From: Foetidibacter luteolus
GTDB lineage: Bacteria; Bacteroidota; Bacteroidia; Chitinophagales; Chitinophagaceae
DNA: 64,000 nt
Assembly: GCF_009650435.1 (NCBI RefSeq)
Contig: NZ_VVIP01000058.1
Span: 1 to 64,000, forward strand
Direction: 5' to 3'
The notes under the pieces were generated by a model. It made no database searches, was not told the DNA's origin, and worked only from the letters and a program-made list of their open reading frames with translations. This document shows, in pieces, positions 46,206 through 55,263 of the stretch (position 1 is its first letter; every line of letters starts with the position of its first letter). The position numbers and the translations under genes were made by a program.

Positions 46206-46630
46206 TAACCGCAGTAAAAGCCGCATGATACCAGCGTCCGGTTTTTCATGGCGGCCCGGTTGCGTCGCAAACCTTTCATCGTTCGGTTCATCGGACGGCT
46301 TTTAAGACCCTGATAGATTGCAGGGGGCGTACATTCTCATTTCCACTTATAAACCTGCCCGCAAAAGCAGCAGCGTGTTGCACTTTGGGTGAGGGATTGA
46401 AGCGGATACCCCGCTGAAGATTTGTGCGGCGGATTTGTGGCGGAGTATGAGCGGAAAGCCCGACCCCTTGCGCAGCTTGGGGGCACCCCCTAAAAATCTT
46501 ATCACAGCAGAACGCGAAAACCTGGATAAACAGTCCCTTAAATCATCGTTACCCTCAACCATCTGGCTAATTGGCACAATATTTTAATATGTTACCTATA
46601 CAACATTAGCTAACCCGAAAAGAATATTAT
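46206..46630. repeat. Intergenic gap with a family A copy and family D copy 2
   Basis: Family A at about 46230-46320 (core GGTTGCGTCGCAAACC at 46257-46272). Family D at 46386-46491: ATACCCCGC (46406-46414) pairs with GCGGAGTAT (46440-46448), then GCGGAAAGCCCGACCCC and GGGGGCACCCCC. No gene was recognised. Confidence 0.75.
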
Positions 46631-47185
46631 ATGGCTACAAATATCATAGACGCATTACAGCAACGGTTAGGTTACGGGCCATTGCAAAAAATTGACCCGA
46701 ATACACAGGAAATAAAGGACGCACCTGACTCAAATGGTTCGCTGCTGGCGCAAGCTGCCATACCCGCTACATTGGTGGGCATTTACAAACACACCCGCAG
46801 CAACGAAGATGCTGTGAAGCTTGTTAGTGGAAAAAATTCTACATCCCTGCTTTCATTGTTGTTTGATGGCGCCGACAGCGAAGTGATAGCTAAAGTTGCT
46901 AAATATGGAAGCGTCTCCGGTCAGCAGGCTGAAGAAATAATGGAGCGTACTGCTGCCGAAGCTTTAACGGTTATTAAAGAAAGCACGGGCACTGATAGCA
47001 GCGGACAGGTAATTAAAGATTATATGGCAGCACAACGGCAAAACATACTGCTGTACCTGCCTGCTGAATTGCAAATTGGCAACCTGCTGAACGATAATAC
47101 TGTTGACGACCGCACCAATAAAATGGAAGGCCCGGTATCTGACTTCATGCATAAAATTGAGAAAGCCTTCTCTTCATCAGACTAA
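46631..47185 (+). CDS. Hypothetical protein
   Basis: A 184-residue acidic protein, mostly helical by composition, with no signal or membrane segment. The middle part (LLFDGADSEVIAKVAKYGSVSGQQAEEIMERTA) faintly recalls DUF937-like helical repeats; I do not assert membership. It is followed 41 bases later by a small membrane protein on the same strand. Confidence 0.7.
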   Translation: MATNIIDALQQRLGYGPLQKIDPNTQEIKDAPDSNGSLLAQAAIPATLVGIYKHTRSNEDAVKLVSGKNSTSLLSLLFDGADSEVIAKVAKYGSVSGQQAEEIMERTAAEALTVIKESTGTDSSGQVIKDYMAAQRQNILLYLPAELQIGNLLNDNTVDDRTNKMEGPVSDFMHKIEKAFSSSD

Positions 47186-47226
47186 AACCTCTATAACAAT
47201 CACCAATTTTAAAAGCACCAATCAAG

Positions 47227-47442
47227 ATGAGAACAGCAGGTATCATACTAATCATCGCAGGCATCCTTATGTTTGTTTTCAGGAGCATCAACTTTACCAA
47301 AGAAGAAAAAGTTGTTGACGCCGGCCCTATTGAAATAAACCGTAAAGAAAACAAAACCATTGGCTGGCCCACCTATGCTGGCGGCGTAGCCGTGGTAGCG
47401 GGTGTAGTGCTTGTGCTGGCAGGCAAAAAAAGAAGCGCTTAA
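47227..47442 (+). CDS. Small two-helix membrane protein
   Basis: A 71-residue protein with two hydrophobic helices (AGIILIIAGILMFVF, about 4-18, and YAGGVAVVAGVVLVLAG, about 50-66) around a charged loop. It is likely in an operon with the preceding hypothetical gene. A strong terminator follows at 47474. Function unknown. Confidence 0.72.
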   Translation: MRTAGIILIIAGILMFVFRSINFTKEEKVVDAGPIEINRKENKTIGWPTYAGGVAVVAGVVLVLAGKKRSA

Positions 47443-47473
47443 TTTTTTTAGAGGAAACATTAAACAATAACGT

Positions 47474-47499
47474 CCCGCATAATATGCGGGATTTTTTTT
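47474..47499 (+). terminator. Intrinsic terminator
   Basis: CCCGCAT-AAT-ATGCGGG followed by ATTTTTTTT, 31 bases past the stop at 47442. Confidence 0.9.
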
Positions 47500-47503
47500 G
47501 CAG

Positions 47504-48868
47504 CTACTTCTTTTTCAATCCGGCCAATGTTTGGGTAATAAAATCTTTTGATAACCACTTGCCACGCAGCACCACTCCTTCCACGTTCGCCGTTTCACTT
47601 ATATCCGTTAAAGGGTTTCCATTCAATAATACCAGGTTAGCCACCATATTTTTCTTCACCTGTCCCTCATCACTCTTTTTATAGAAAGATGCAACGTTTA
47701 CAGTGCTTGTCCGCAGTGCTTCATAAGGTGTAAGGCCGGCATCTACCATATATTTCAGTTCGTGGTGCAGCGAAAAGCCAGGCACATCAAATACCTGTGG
47801 TGCATCGGAGCCGGAAAGGATACCGGCATTGTTTTTATAACAGGCCGCTATCAGTTTTTTACGTAGGGTAATATAATGGACAATCGCCAGTGAATCGTAT
47901 TTACTGTTGGCCATCAGGCTTTTTTTGGCGTTTATCCAGTCGCTGGTGGTTTTAGCATCCATATAAACCATTTCAGGCTCGGCAGCCAGGGCCTCCGGCG
48001 AATGATACGGAGAGAACCATCTTTCTGCCAGCGCCTGTGTTGGCACCACCCAAACATTGTGTTGCTTTAACCCGGCAAGCAGTTTAGGCAAGGCGTTGGT
48101 ATCGGCACGGGCGGCTATAAACATACCGAACAAACCGGCATCCTGTTCTTTTACATTTTCAATGCCGGGCACAAGGCTTTCCACAAAGCCATCCATGTGG
48201 TCAATAGTTGCATAATCCGCATCAATGGCACGCCATACGCCTACCTCATAAGGCACATGGCCGGCTATGGGTATGCCAACCTCCTTAGCTGTTTTCACCA
48301 ATGCGGCAAAAGGCTCTTTTTTAATGCCGGGGTGTATTTTCAGGAAATCATAACCTGCACTTTTTTGCTCACGCACCAATGCTTCGGCTGCCTGCGGGGT
48401 TGGCACAGTTTGCCCGTTAAAAGAAGGGCCTGAAGTGTAGAATTTAGGGCCTAATATTTCCCCGCTGTTTACTTTGTTCCTTAATTCAATATGCCGCGGG
48501 TGGCCAAGCATTCCCCTTATGGTAGTTACACCGTTTACAGCGAATAACAGCAACACTTCCTTCATTGGTTCTATATCGTCTATCGGGGGCACATGCGCAT
48601 GCATTTCAGCCAGCCCGGGTATAAGATATTTGCCCTTGGCATTAATAATTACCGCGTCTTTACTGTAATCAACACTTCTGGTATTACCCATGCCTGTAAT
48701 CTTGCCATCACTTATCACAACATCCTGGTCCGCCAATACGGTTTCCGTATCCATCGGTATTACGTTAACTGACTTGAACACTGTTTCAGTGCCTTTTCCG
48801 GTTTTTTGTTGCGCATTGCAGGATAACAAGAGTAACGCTACAGCAATAACAAGCAATGGTGATTTCAT
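47504..48868 (-). CDS. Amidohydrolase family lipoprotein
   Basis: A 454-residue protein with a lipoprotein signal (VIAVALLLLSC). The amidohydrolase fold shows GKYLIPGLAEMHAHVPP (metal-binding HxH), IAGHVPYEVG and ATIDHMDGF (later metal His), and GILSGSDAPQVFDVPG (catalytic Asp). It resembles the imidazolonepropionase-like/periplasmic amidohydrolases that act on cyclic amides or dipeptides; substrate unknown. Its C-terminus reads LKKK at the edge of the terminator region. Confidence 0.9.
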   Translation of the reverse strand: MKSPLLVIAVALLLLSCNAQQKTGKGTETVFKSVNVIPMDTETVLADQDVVISDGKITGMGNTRSVDYSKDAVIINAKGKYLIPGLAEMHAHVPPIDDIEPMKEVLLLFAVNGVTTIRGMLGHPRHIELRNKVNSGEILGPKFYTSGPSFNGQTVPTPQAAEALVREQKSAGYDFLKIHPGIKKEPFAALVKTAKEVGIPIAGHVPYEVGVWRAIDADYATIDHMDGFVESLVPGIENVKEQDAGLFGMFIAARADTNALPKLLAGLKQHNVWVVPTQALAERWFSPYHSPEALAAEPEMVYMDAKTTSDWINAKKSLMANSKYDSLAIVHYITLRKKLIAACYKNNAGILSGSDAPQVFDVPGFSLHHELKYMVDAGLTPYEALRTSTVNVASFYKKSDEGQVKKNMVANLVLLNGNPLTDISETANVEGVVLRGKWLSKDFITQTLAGLKKK

Positions 48869-49032
48869 GCAAGGTGGTTTAAGAGAAGTGAACAGGAAAT
48901 ATCAACTGAAAGTTAAAATAATAATAGCAAACGTTTTGGTATGGGTATTGTAAACTATTGATTATAAGTAAAAAAGCCTGGTGCATTTTATTGGCAAACC
49001 AGGCCATTACATAACCATTTAAAACTATTTGT

Positions 49033-49239
49033 ATGAACAAACAATTAATTGCAGGTGGTATAGCTTTAGGAGCGGTAGCTATTGGAGTGGCTGCTTATTT
49101 TTTTAGGAGAAGCAAAGCAGAAAAATTGGTTGATGATGTAGAAAATGCCGCCAGTGATGCACATTCCACCATGAATAAACACATGCGCAATATAGAGCGC
49201 AAAGCTGCAAGAGCATTTAACAATGGTGTACCTGCTTAA
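49033..49239 (+). CDS. Small membrane-anchored protein, YtxH-like
   Basis: A 68-residue protein: one N-terminal membrane helix (IAGGIALGAVAIGVAAYFF) then a charged helical tail (KAEKLVDDVENAASDAHSTM). The layout resembles YtxH-type stress proteins, but it is too short to be sure. It has its own terminator at 49291. Confidence 0.7.
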   Translation: MNKQLIAGGIALGAVAIGVAAYFFRRSKAEKLVDDVENAASDAHSTMNKHMRNIERKAARAFNNGVPA

Positions 49240-49290
49240 ACTAATTTGAACAAGTAAGCGGGAAGGTTATAACAAAACTAACCTCACATA

Positions 49291-49329
49291 AAAAAGTCAT
49301 GAGTTCATTTAAACAACTCATGACTTTTT
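49291..49329. terminator. Bidirectional terminator
   Basis: AAAAAGTCATGAGTT pairs perfectly with AACTCATGACTTTTT around a 9-base loop. It serves 49033-49239 (+) and lies 73 bases past the pepP stop (-). Confidence 0.9.
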
Positions 49330-49401
49330 CATTATGCACCATAAGCCTTACTCCGGAACAAGCATTCAAATTCTTTTTCCCGAAACAAAACCAGCAAATG
49401 T

Positions 49402-50802
49402 TTATTGTAATGCTTCTTTCCTGATGCTTTCAATTTCTTCGATGCTGCGCGGTAAAAGATCTCCGCCCAATAAACGGCTGCCATTAGCGGTAACCAGGTA
49501 ATCATCTTCTATTCTAACCCCGCCAAAATCATTATAATCTTTTGCCGCATCATAGTTAATAAATGCTGCATGCCTGTTTTCCGACTCCCATCTTGCCGTT
49601 AATTCAGGAATAAAATACAAACCAGGCTCTATGGTTACCACAAATCCCTCCTGCAACTCCCTGCCCAGCCTTAATGATTTTAACCCGAATTCCCTGCTCT
49701 TCTTTAGTTGTGGCGTATACCCTACATACTCTTCTCCTAAGTTTTCCATATCGTGTACGTCAAGCCCCATCATGTGGCCAAGCCCGCATTGAAAAAACAA
49801 AGTGTGGGCGCCCGCCGCTACAGCTTCTTTGGCATCGCCCTTCATCAAACCAATTTGTTTAAGCCCCAGCACCAATTGCTCGCAGGCTATAAAATGAACA
49901 TCTCTAAACTGTATGCCGGGCCGCAGTGCAGCTATTGCCGCTGCCTGTGCGCCCTTCACAATTTCATACACTTCTTTTTGACGGTTGGTAAAAACCGCAT
50001 CTACGGGAAAAGTGCGGGTAAGGTCGCCGGCGTAGTGCATGGCAGTCTCCGCGCCTGCATCGCAAAGGGCAAGCCTGCCACTGTTAAGCACATTGTTTCC
50101 GTAATGGTTATGCAGTATCTGGCCGTTCCCTGTAAATATAATGGGGAAGGATAGGTTGCCGCCGCCTTTAATGGCCGCAGCATGTACAAGGGCAGCCACC
50201 TCTGCTTCCGTTTTGCCAGCCGCGGTGGCCCGCATGGCTTGCAGGTGCATGGCCGCGGTAATATCAACCGCCTTTTCTATTTCGGCTATCTCTTCTGCAG
50301 TCTTAACAGAACGTTGCGCTACAACGGCTTTTATAAGGTCAACCGAAGCCATTTGTTTAAGGCCGGCAACAGGCACATTTAAAAGAGTGCTCAGTTGTAT
50401 TGCCGTCTCAGAACGGTAAGGTGGCACAAAGCGCAAGCGCTGGTTTTTCAGGCTGGCAGTCTCAATATAACTGGCCAGTTCTTTTAATGGCAGTACATCT
50501 TTAATGCCACATAAGGCGGCCTGTTCCTCTATGGTAGGTTTTGGCCCCATCCATACAATGTCATCCATGGTTAATTCATCGCCAAAAATAATTTCCCTGT
50601 CGCCGTCAATATCAATCAAAGCAAACAGGCTGGCCCTGTCTATACCGGTAAAGTATAAAAAATTACTGTCCTGCCTAAAATGGTACCAGTTATCTTTATA
50701 GTTCATGCTGCTCTCTTCGTTGCCTGGCAACAGTACAATACCAGTACCCAGTTGTTGCTTTAATTGCTTTCTTCTTTCAATATAAACTTCGCTGTTAAAC
50801 AT
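49402..50802 (-). CDS. pepP: Xaa-Pro aminopeptidase (aminopeptidase P)
   Basis: A 466-residue M24 metallopeptidase. The N-terminal domain includes FRQDSNFLYFTGIDRA, typical of aminopeptidase P. The metal centre residues are in LCDAGAETAMHYAGDLTRTFP (two Asp), GLGHMMGLDVHD (His), VTIEPGLYF (Glu) and VRIEDDYLV (Glu). It removes an N-terminal residue that precedes proline, in the cytoplasm. Length is normal for the family. Confidence 0.93.
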   Translation of the reverse strand: MFNSEVYIERRKQLKQQLGTGIVLLPGNEESSMNYKDNWYHFRQDSNFLYFTGIDRASLFALIDIDGDREIIFGDELTMDDIVWMGPKPTIEEQAALCGIKDVLPLKELASYIETASLKNQRLRFVPPYRSETAIQLSTLLNVPVAGLKQMASVDLIKAVVAQRSVKTAEEIAEIEKAVDITAAMHLQAMRATAAGKTEAEVAALVHAAAIKGGGNLSFPIIFTGNGQILHNHYGNNVLNSGRLALCDAGAETAMHYAGDLTRTFPVDAVFTNRQKEVYEIVKGAQAAAIAALRPGIQFRDVHFIACEQLVLGLKQIGLMKGDAKEAVAAGAHTLFFQCGLGHMMGLDVHDMENLGEEYVGYTPQLKKSREFGLKSLRLGRELQEGFVVTIEPGLYFIPELTARWESENRHAAFINYDAAKDYNDFGGVRIEDDYLVTANGSRLLGGDLLPRSIEEIESIRKEALQ

Positions 50803-51620
50803 ACCGGTTATTTAATTTTCACAAAGCAGCTAAAGTACAATAATCAGCCGCATAAAAAACTTAGACATGATACCATTCAATTTTTTTGGGACGGACTGCA
50901 GTACTACTATGAGGCGTCCCTTGTGTCACTCCTTGTACGACTTGTACGCTATGCAGCTTTTCAGCCCGGGTAGATATTACTTTAGGCGGGGCCCTGGGTA
51001 CTACCAGTTGAATGATTATTAATACAAAATAACGCAGGCACGAGCTTACAGTATGTACAGAAATTTTTCAATTGCCCTTTGGGCTAAATGTAAATAGCCC
51101 CGGGTTAAACCCAGGGTTAAAGATGAATCGCACAGCAACCCTGCAAGGGTTGAATACGAAAGAGGTTCAACCCTTGCAGGGTTGGGTTGTCCGGATGCAG
51201 TAACCCCGGTTTGCAACCGGGGCTATTCTTAGTATAACCTTTCAGGCTTTTATTGATGGCTATTTTTGCTGGTATGTTTTCTTAATGCTTAACTTAATGA
51301 AATGCTCCTCCCGGAACATAACGAGCCTTTGCGCTTATGCAACCTAATCCTATGTCCAATGTTTATAGAGCCAGCCTTACGGGTTATGGTTTCGGTCACC
51401 GCAGGTGCCGGAAACATTATCTATCAGGGCCTGGAAAGCCGCCATGAAAAACCAGCCGTACAAGTGAGTGACACAACGAAGCTTAATTGAAAAACCATTC
51501 GCCCGTACCATAAAATCCTGGAAACGTCGGGTTAAAACAGCATTGAAAAGATAAATACGGCAGCACTAAATTTTACCGGCAATGAATTTTAACCGAAAAT
51601 TGTTGCATGTTAGTGACTGA
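50803..51620. repeat. Long repeat-filled gap: two family A copies and a nested palindrome
   Basis: Family A forward at about 50868-50975 (core TTGTGTCACTCCTTGTAC) and reverse at about 51440-51500 (core GTACAAGTGAGTGACACAAC at 51459-51478), both of the variant type. Between them is a nested family E palindrome at 51093-51227. No gene was recognised in 818 bases. Confidence 0.7.
51093..51227. repeat. Family E nested palindrome
   Basis: Outer arms AATAGCCCCGGGTTAAACCC (from 51093) and ACCCCGGTTTGCAACCGGGG (from 51203). Inner arms CAACCCTGCAAGGGTTGAA (51135-51153) and TTCAACCCTTGCAGGGTTG (51166-51184). Each arm is itself a hairpin. Confidence 0.75.
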
Positions 51621-54600
51621 ATGCTGCTGAAGAAAATTGTCATATCACTTGTGTCGGCACTTTTTGCGCTGGCTGTTTACGCCCAGCCATCTAACCTGCG
51701 TACAAAAAAAATAGCGGGCAGCGCTACTGTAAAGCTGGATTCGCTGAGTATTGTACCGGGCTCTGTCTCCATTAAAAACTACGACAGCATTTACTACAGC
51801 CTTGACGCCATCAACGGCCTGCTGCGCTGGAAAAAACCGGCGGCGACAGACAGCGTTACTGTTGTATACCGCGTATTTCCACTACGGTTAAATGCCGTGG
51901 CACAGCGCTACCGGTTTGACAGTGTGCAAAACAACTTTGTGGCCGCCCCTGCCTACAAACCAAACCGCGGAGCAGACCAGGCTTCGCTGTTCAACTTCGG
52001 CAAGCTTAATTACAACGGCAGCTTTGGCCGCAGCCTTAGTTTTGGCAACAGCCAGGATGCAGTTTTTAATTCTCAGCTAAACCTGCAGTTGAGCGGTTTT
52101 ATCGGCGATAGCATTGAAATGGCCGCCGCCATTACCGACAATAATATACCCATACAGCCTGATGGAACTACGCAACAGCTAAACGAGTTTGACCGGGTGC
52201 TGCTGCAGTTTAAGAAAAGAACCTGGGAAGTTGACCTGGGCGATATTGACCTGCGGCAAAATCAATCTTATTTCCTTAAATTTTACAAGCGTCTTCAAGG
52301 TTTAGCATACCGGCAGGACTATAGGGCCGGCAAAAACATCAGCGGCACTTCGCTGGTAAGCGGCGCCATAGCAAAAGGAAAGTTTGCCCGCAATATATTC
52401 CAGGGCCAGGAAGGCAACCAGGGGCCTTACAAACTGCAGGGCAATAACAACGAGTTTTATTTTATACTGCTGGCGGGCACCGAAAAAGTTTTTATTGACG
52501 GCGAACAGATGCAACGCGGCGAAGACCAGGATTACGTAATTAACTACAACACCGCCGAAGTAACTTTTACCCCCAAAAGGATGATCACGAAAGACAAACG
52601 CATACAGGTGGAGTTTGAATATGCTGACAGGAACTACCTTAACTCCATGCTGTACGCCAGCAACGAAACAAAGTTTGGCAAACGGCTTACCGTTAATATT
52701 TCCGCTTACAGCAATGTGGATGCCAGGAACTCCCCCATTAACCAAAACCTTGATAACGACCAGAAACAATTCCTGGCTAACATAGGCGACAGCATACAAA
52801 ACGCCTTTTACCCGGTTGCCTCTGTTGACAGCTTTTCAACCAGCGCTATCCTGTATAAAAAAATATGGATGGAATACCCCGGCGGAGGGGATTCCATTTA
52901 TGTGTATTCCACCAACCCGGATAGCGCCCGGTACAACCTGAATTTTATTGAAACCGGCTTTAACAAGGGCAACTACCTGCCTTTGTACAATGCAGCAAAC
53001 GGCAGGGTGTACCAGTGGGTAGCGCCGGTAAATGGCGTACCGCAGGGCAGCTTTGAACCAGCCGCCTTTTTGGTAACCCCCAAAAAGCAACAAATAGTAA
53101 GTGTGGGCGCAAGCTATCTGCTGAACGATAAAACAACCGCTTCGGCAGAGTTTGCCAGCAGCAAATATGATATAAACACCTTCTCTCAAAAAGATAAAGG
53201 CAACGATGTGGGTTATGCAGGCAAACTGAACGTGCAACGAACAGAAAGCTGGAAAACCCGGCAGGGCAAACAAATGAACCTGCTGGCCAACGCCGGTTAT
53301 GAATGGGTAGATAAAAATTATCAAACCATTGAACGGCTGCGTGGCGTAGAGTTTGGCAGGGACTGGGGGCTGGACTATGTACCGCAGCACACTTCAGAAA
53401 AGTTACCATCCTTTAGCCTGCAACTTGCAGATGATAAACTAAACAGTGTTTTATACCAGTTTACCAGTTACATAAGGGGCGACGGTTATAAAGGCTACCG
53501 CAATACCATACAGCACAACCACGATGTAAAGGGGTGGCGTTTCAACAATGTGTTTAACCTTACCAACATAAATACCATTGCTGACAAAGGCTTTTACTTA
53601 AGGCCCACTATTGACATCAGCAAATCTTTGCCGGCTTTTAAAGATTACGTTATAGGCGCCACCTATGCACTGGAGCATAACCAAATTAAAAACAGGCTGG
53701 CAGATACCGTAACGCCAGCCAGCTTTGCTTTTGAAACCATATCGGCCTATCTTAAGTCTAACCCCGCGGCCGCCAACCGTTGGTCGTTCACTTATTTTAC
53801 CCGCAGCGATAAACTGCCTTATGGCAAAACGCTGGCCCGTGCAGACAGGAGCCACAACTATAACTTTCAAACCGAACTGCTGCAAAACAAGCACCACCAG
53901 TTCAGGCTGAATGTAACCTACCGGCGGCTGTTCATCATCAACGATAAAATAAGTACCCAGCAGGCCGACAACAGCTTGCTGGGCAGGGCTGAATATTACA
54001 TAAACGAATGGAACGGCTTTGTAACCGGCAACATTTTATACGAGCTTGGCGCCGGACAGGAGCAGCGCAGGGATTTTTCTTACATAGAAGTGCCCGCAGG
54101 CAGGGGTGAATACGCCTGGAACGATTACAATAAAGACGGCATACCCCAGTTGAACGAGTTTGAAACAGCCCTGTTTCAGGACCAGGCCAAATACATACGC
54201 GTTTACACGCCTACGTACGAATATGTAAAAGCTGGCTATACGCAATTCAACTATGCCCTGGCGCTGAACCCCAGGGCCCTGGCAAACAGCATAAAGCACA
54301 AAGGCTGGAAAAACTTTATTACCCGGTTTAACCTGCAGTCATCCCTGCAAACGGCCAAAAAAGAAATCTCCGGTGGTAAGCCGCTGTTCAACCCTTTTCA
54401 AAGAAGTGTTGCAGACAGCGCCCTGATTAACCTGAGTTTTATACTAAGCAATACCCTTGCCTTTAACCGCAGCAGCAGTGCCTGGGGCGCAGATGTTACC
54501 AACGTGCGGAATTACAATAAAGCCTTGCTAACCTACGGCGCGGAAACAAGGCAACTGAACGAATGGACTTTACGCGGCAGGGTTAACATTGCCAAAACCT

Positions 54601-55079
54601 GTACCATAGAGCTGCTGCAAAGGCTGGGCTGGAACAACCTGTTCACCCCTTCTTTCGGCAACAGGAATTACAGCCTGGATATACGCTCTACCGAGCCCAA
54701 ATTCACGTATATTAACGGCACAAAATACCGTGTGCAAACCAGCTATGTGTTTACCCGCAAGAACAACCTTGTTGCATACGGTGGCGAAAAGGCAACCAGT
54801 AATGCCTTTAACCTGGAGGGCAAATACAATGCGGTACAAAACACCAGCTTTACCGCCAAATTCACGTTTGACAACATCAGATACACCGGCGAAACCAACT
54901 CCACAGTAAGCTATATTATGCTGGATGGGTTGTTGCCGGGTAAAAACTTTTTATGGACATTCGATTTAACCAAACGCCTTCTCAACAACCTGGAACTTAC
55001 TTTTGAATACGAAGGCCGCAAACCCGCCGAAGGCAGAACTATTCATATTGGCAGGGCAGGTATCAGGGCGTTGTTGTAA
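51621..55079 (+). CDS. Large outer-membrane beta-barrel protein, unknown function
   Basis: A 1152-residue exported protein with signal peptide (SLVSALFALAVYAQ). The N-terminal 120 residues look globular and beta-rich (LSIVPGSVSIKNYDSIYYS). Much of the rest is alternating beta-strand with aromatic girdles, and a segment reading DYVINYNTAEVTFTPKR plus VEFEYADRNYLNS, a pattern I associate with a widespread uncharacterised Bacteroidota outer-membrane family. It ends with a short polar strand (HIGRAGIRALL). No TonB plug was recognised. Role unknown; adhesion, transport or type IX secretion are all possible. Confidence 0.8.
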   Translation: MLLKKIVISLVSALFALAVYAQPSNLRTKKIAGSATVKLDSLSIVPGSVSIKNYDSIYYSLDAINGLLRWKKPAATDSVTVVYRVFPLRLNAVAQRYRFDSVQNNFVAAPAYKPNRGADQASLFNFGKLNYNGSFGRSLSFGNSQDAVFNSQLNLQLSGFIGDSIEMAAAITDNNIPIQPDGTTQQLNEFDRVLLQFKKRTWEVDLGDIDLRQNQSYFLKFYKRLQGLAYRQDYRAGKNISGTSLVSGAIAKGKFARNIFQGQEGNQGPYKLQGNNNEFYFILLAGTEKVFIDGEQMQRGEDQDYVINYNTAEVTFTPKRMITKDKRIQVEFEYADRNYLNSMLYASNETKFGKRLTVNISAYSNVDARNSPINQNLDNDQKQFLANIGDSIQNAFYPVASVDSFSTSAILYKKIWMEYPGGGDSIYVYSTNPDSARYNLNFIETGFNKGNYLPLYNAANGRVYQWVAPVNGVPQGSFEPAAFLVTPKKQQIVSVGASYLLNDKTTASAEFASSKYDINTFSQKDKGNDVGYAGKLNVQRTESWKTRQGKQMNLLANAGYEWVDKNYQTIERLRGVEFGRDWGLDYVPQHTSEKLPSFSLQLADDKLNSVLYQFTSYIRGDGYKGYRNTIQHNHDVKGWRFNNVFNLTNINTIADKGFYLRPTIDISKSLPAFKDYVIGATYALEHNQIKNRLADTVTPASFAFETISAYLKSNPAAANRWSFTYFTRSDKLPYGKTLARADRSHNYNFQTELLQNKHHQFRLNVTYRRLFIINDKISTQQADNSLLGRAEYYINEWNGFVTGNILYELGAGQEQRRDFSYIEVPAGRGEYAWNDYNKDGIPQLNEFETALFQDQAKYIRVYTPTYEYVKAGYTQFNYALALNPRALANSIKHKGWKNFITRFNLQSSLQTAKKEISGGKPLFNPFQRSVADSALINLSFILSNTLAFNRSSSAWGADVTNVRNYNKALLTYGAETRQLNEWTLRGRVNIAKTCTIELLQRLGWNNLFTPSFGNRNYSLDIRSTEPKFTYINGTKYRVQTSYVFTRKNNLVAYGGEKATSNAFNLEGKYNAVQNTSFTAKFTFDNIRYTGETNSTVSYIMLDGLLPGKNFLWTFDLTKRLLNNLELTFEYEGRKPAEGRTIHIGRAGIRALL

Positions 55080-55131
55080 TGATGATTCTTTATTATATCG
55101 GGCTTTACACTTAACTTAGAAGCAGTTTTTA

Positions 55132-55240
55132 CATCCTTACCTGCACGTATTACATTTTTCGCCAAAGTTATCAATGGTTATTAACCAACATGGTTGCTTT
55201 AAAAGCAAACCTGTTTTAGCTATACGCCACGGTAAGGATG
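55132..55240. promoter_or_regulatory. 10-bp inverted repeat upstream of the GH57 gene
   Basis: CATCCTTACC (55132-55141) and GGTAAGGATG (55231-55240) are perfect inverted repeats enclosing 89 bases, which also contain GGTTATTAACC. It ends 23 bases before the gene start and could fold as a leader or act as paired operators. Confidence 0.3.
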
Positions 55241-55263
55241 CAAACTATATTCATTAACATTAA

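Noticed and set aside
48962..49000. GCCTGG/CCAGGC hairpin as a terminator
   Set aside because: It lies between two divergent genes, where a minus-strand terminator has no gene to serve. It is left unassigned.
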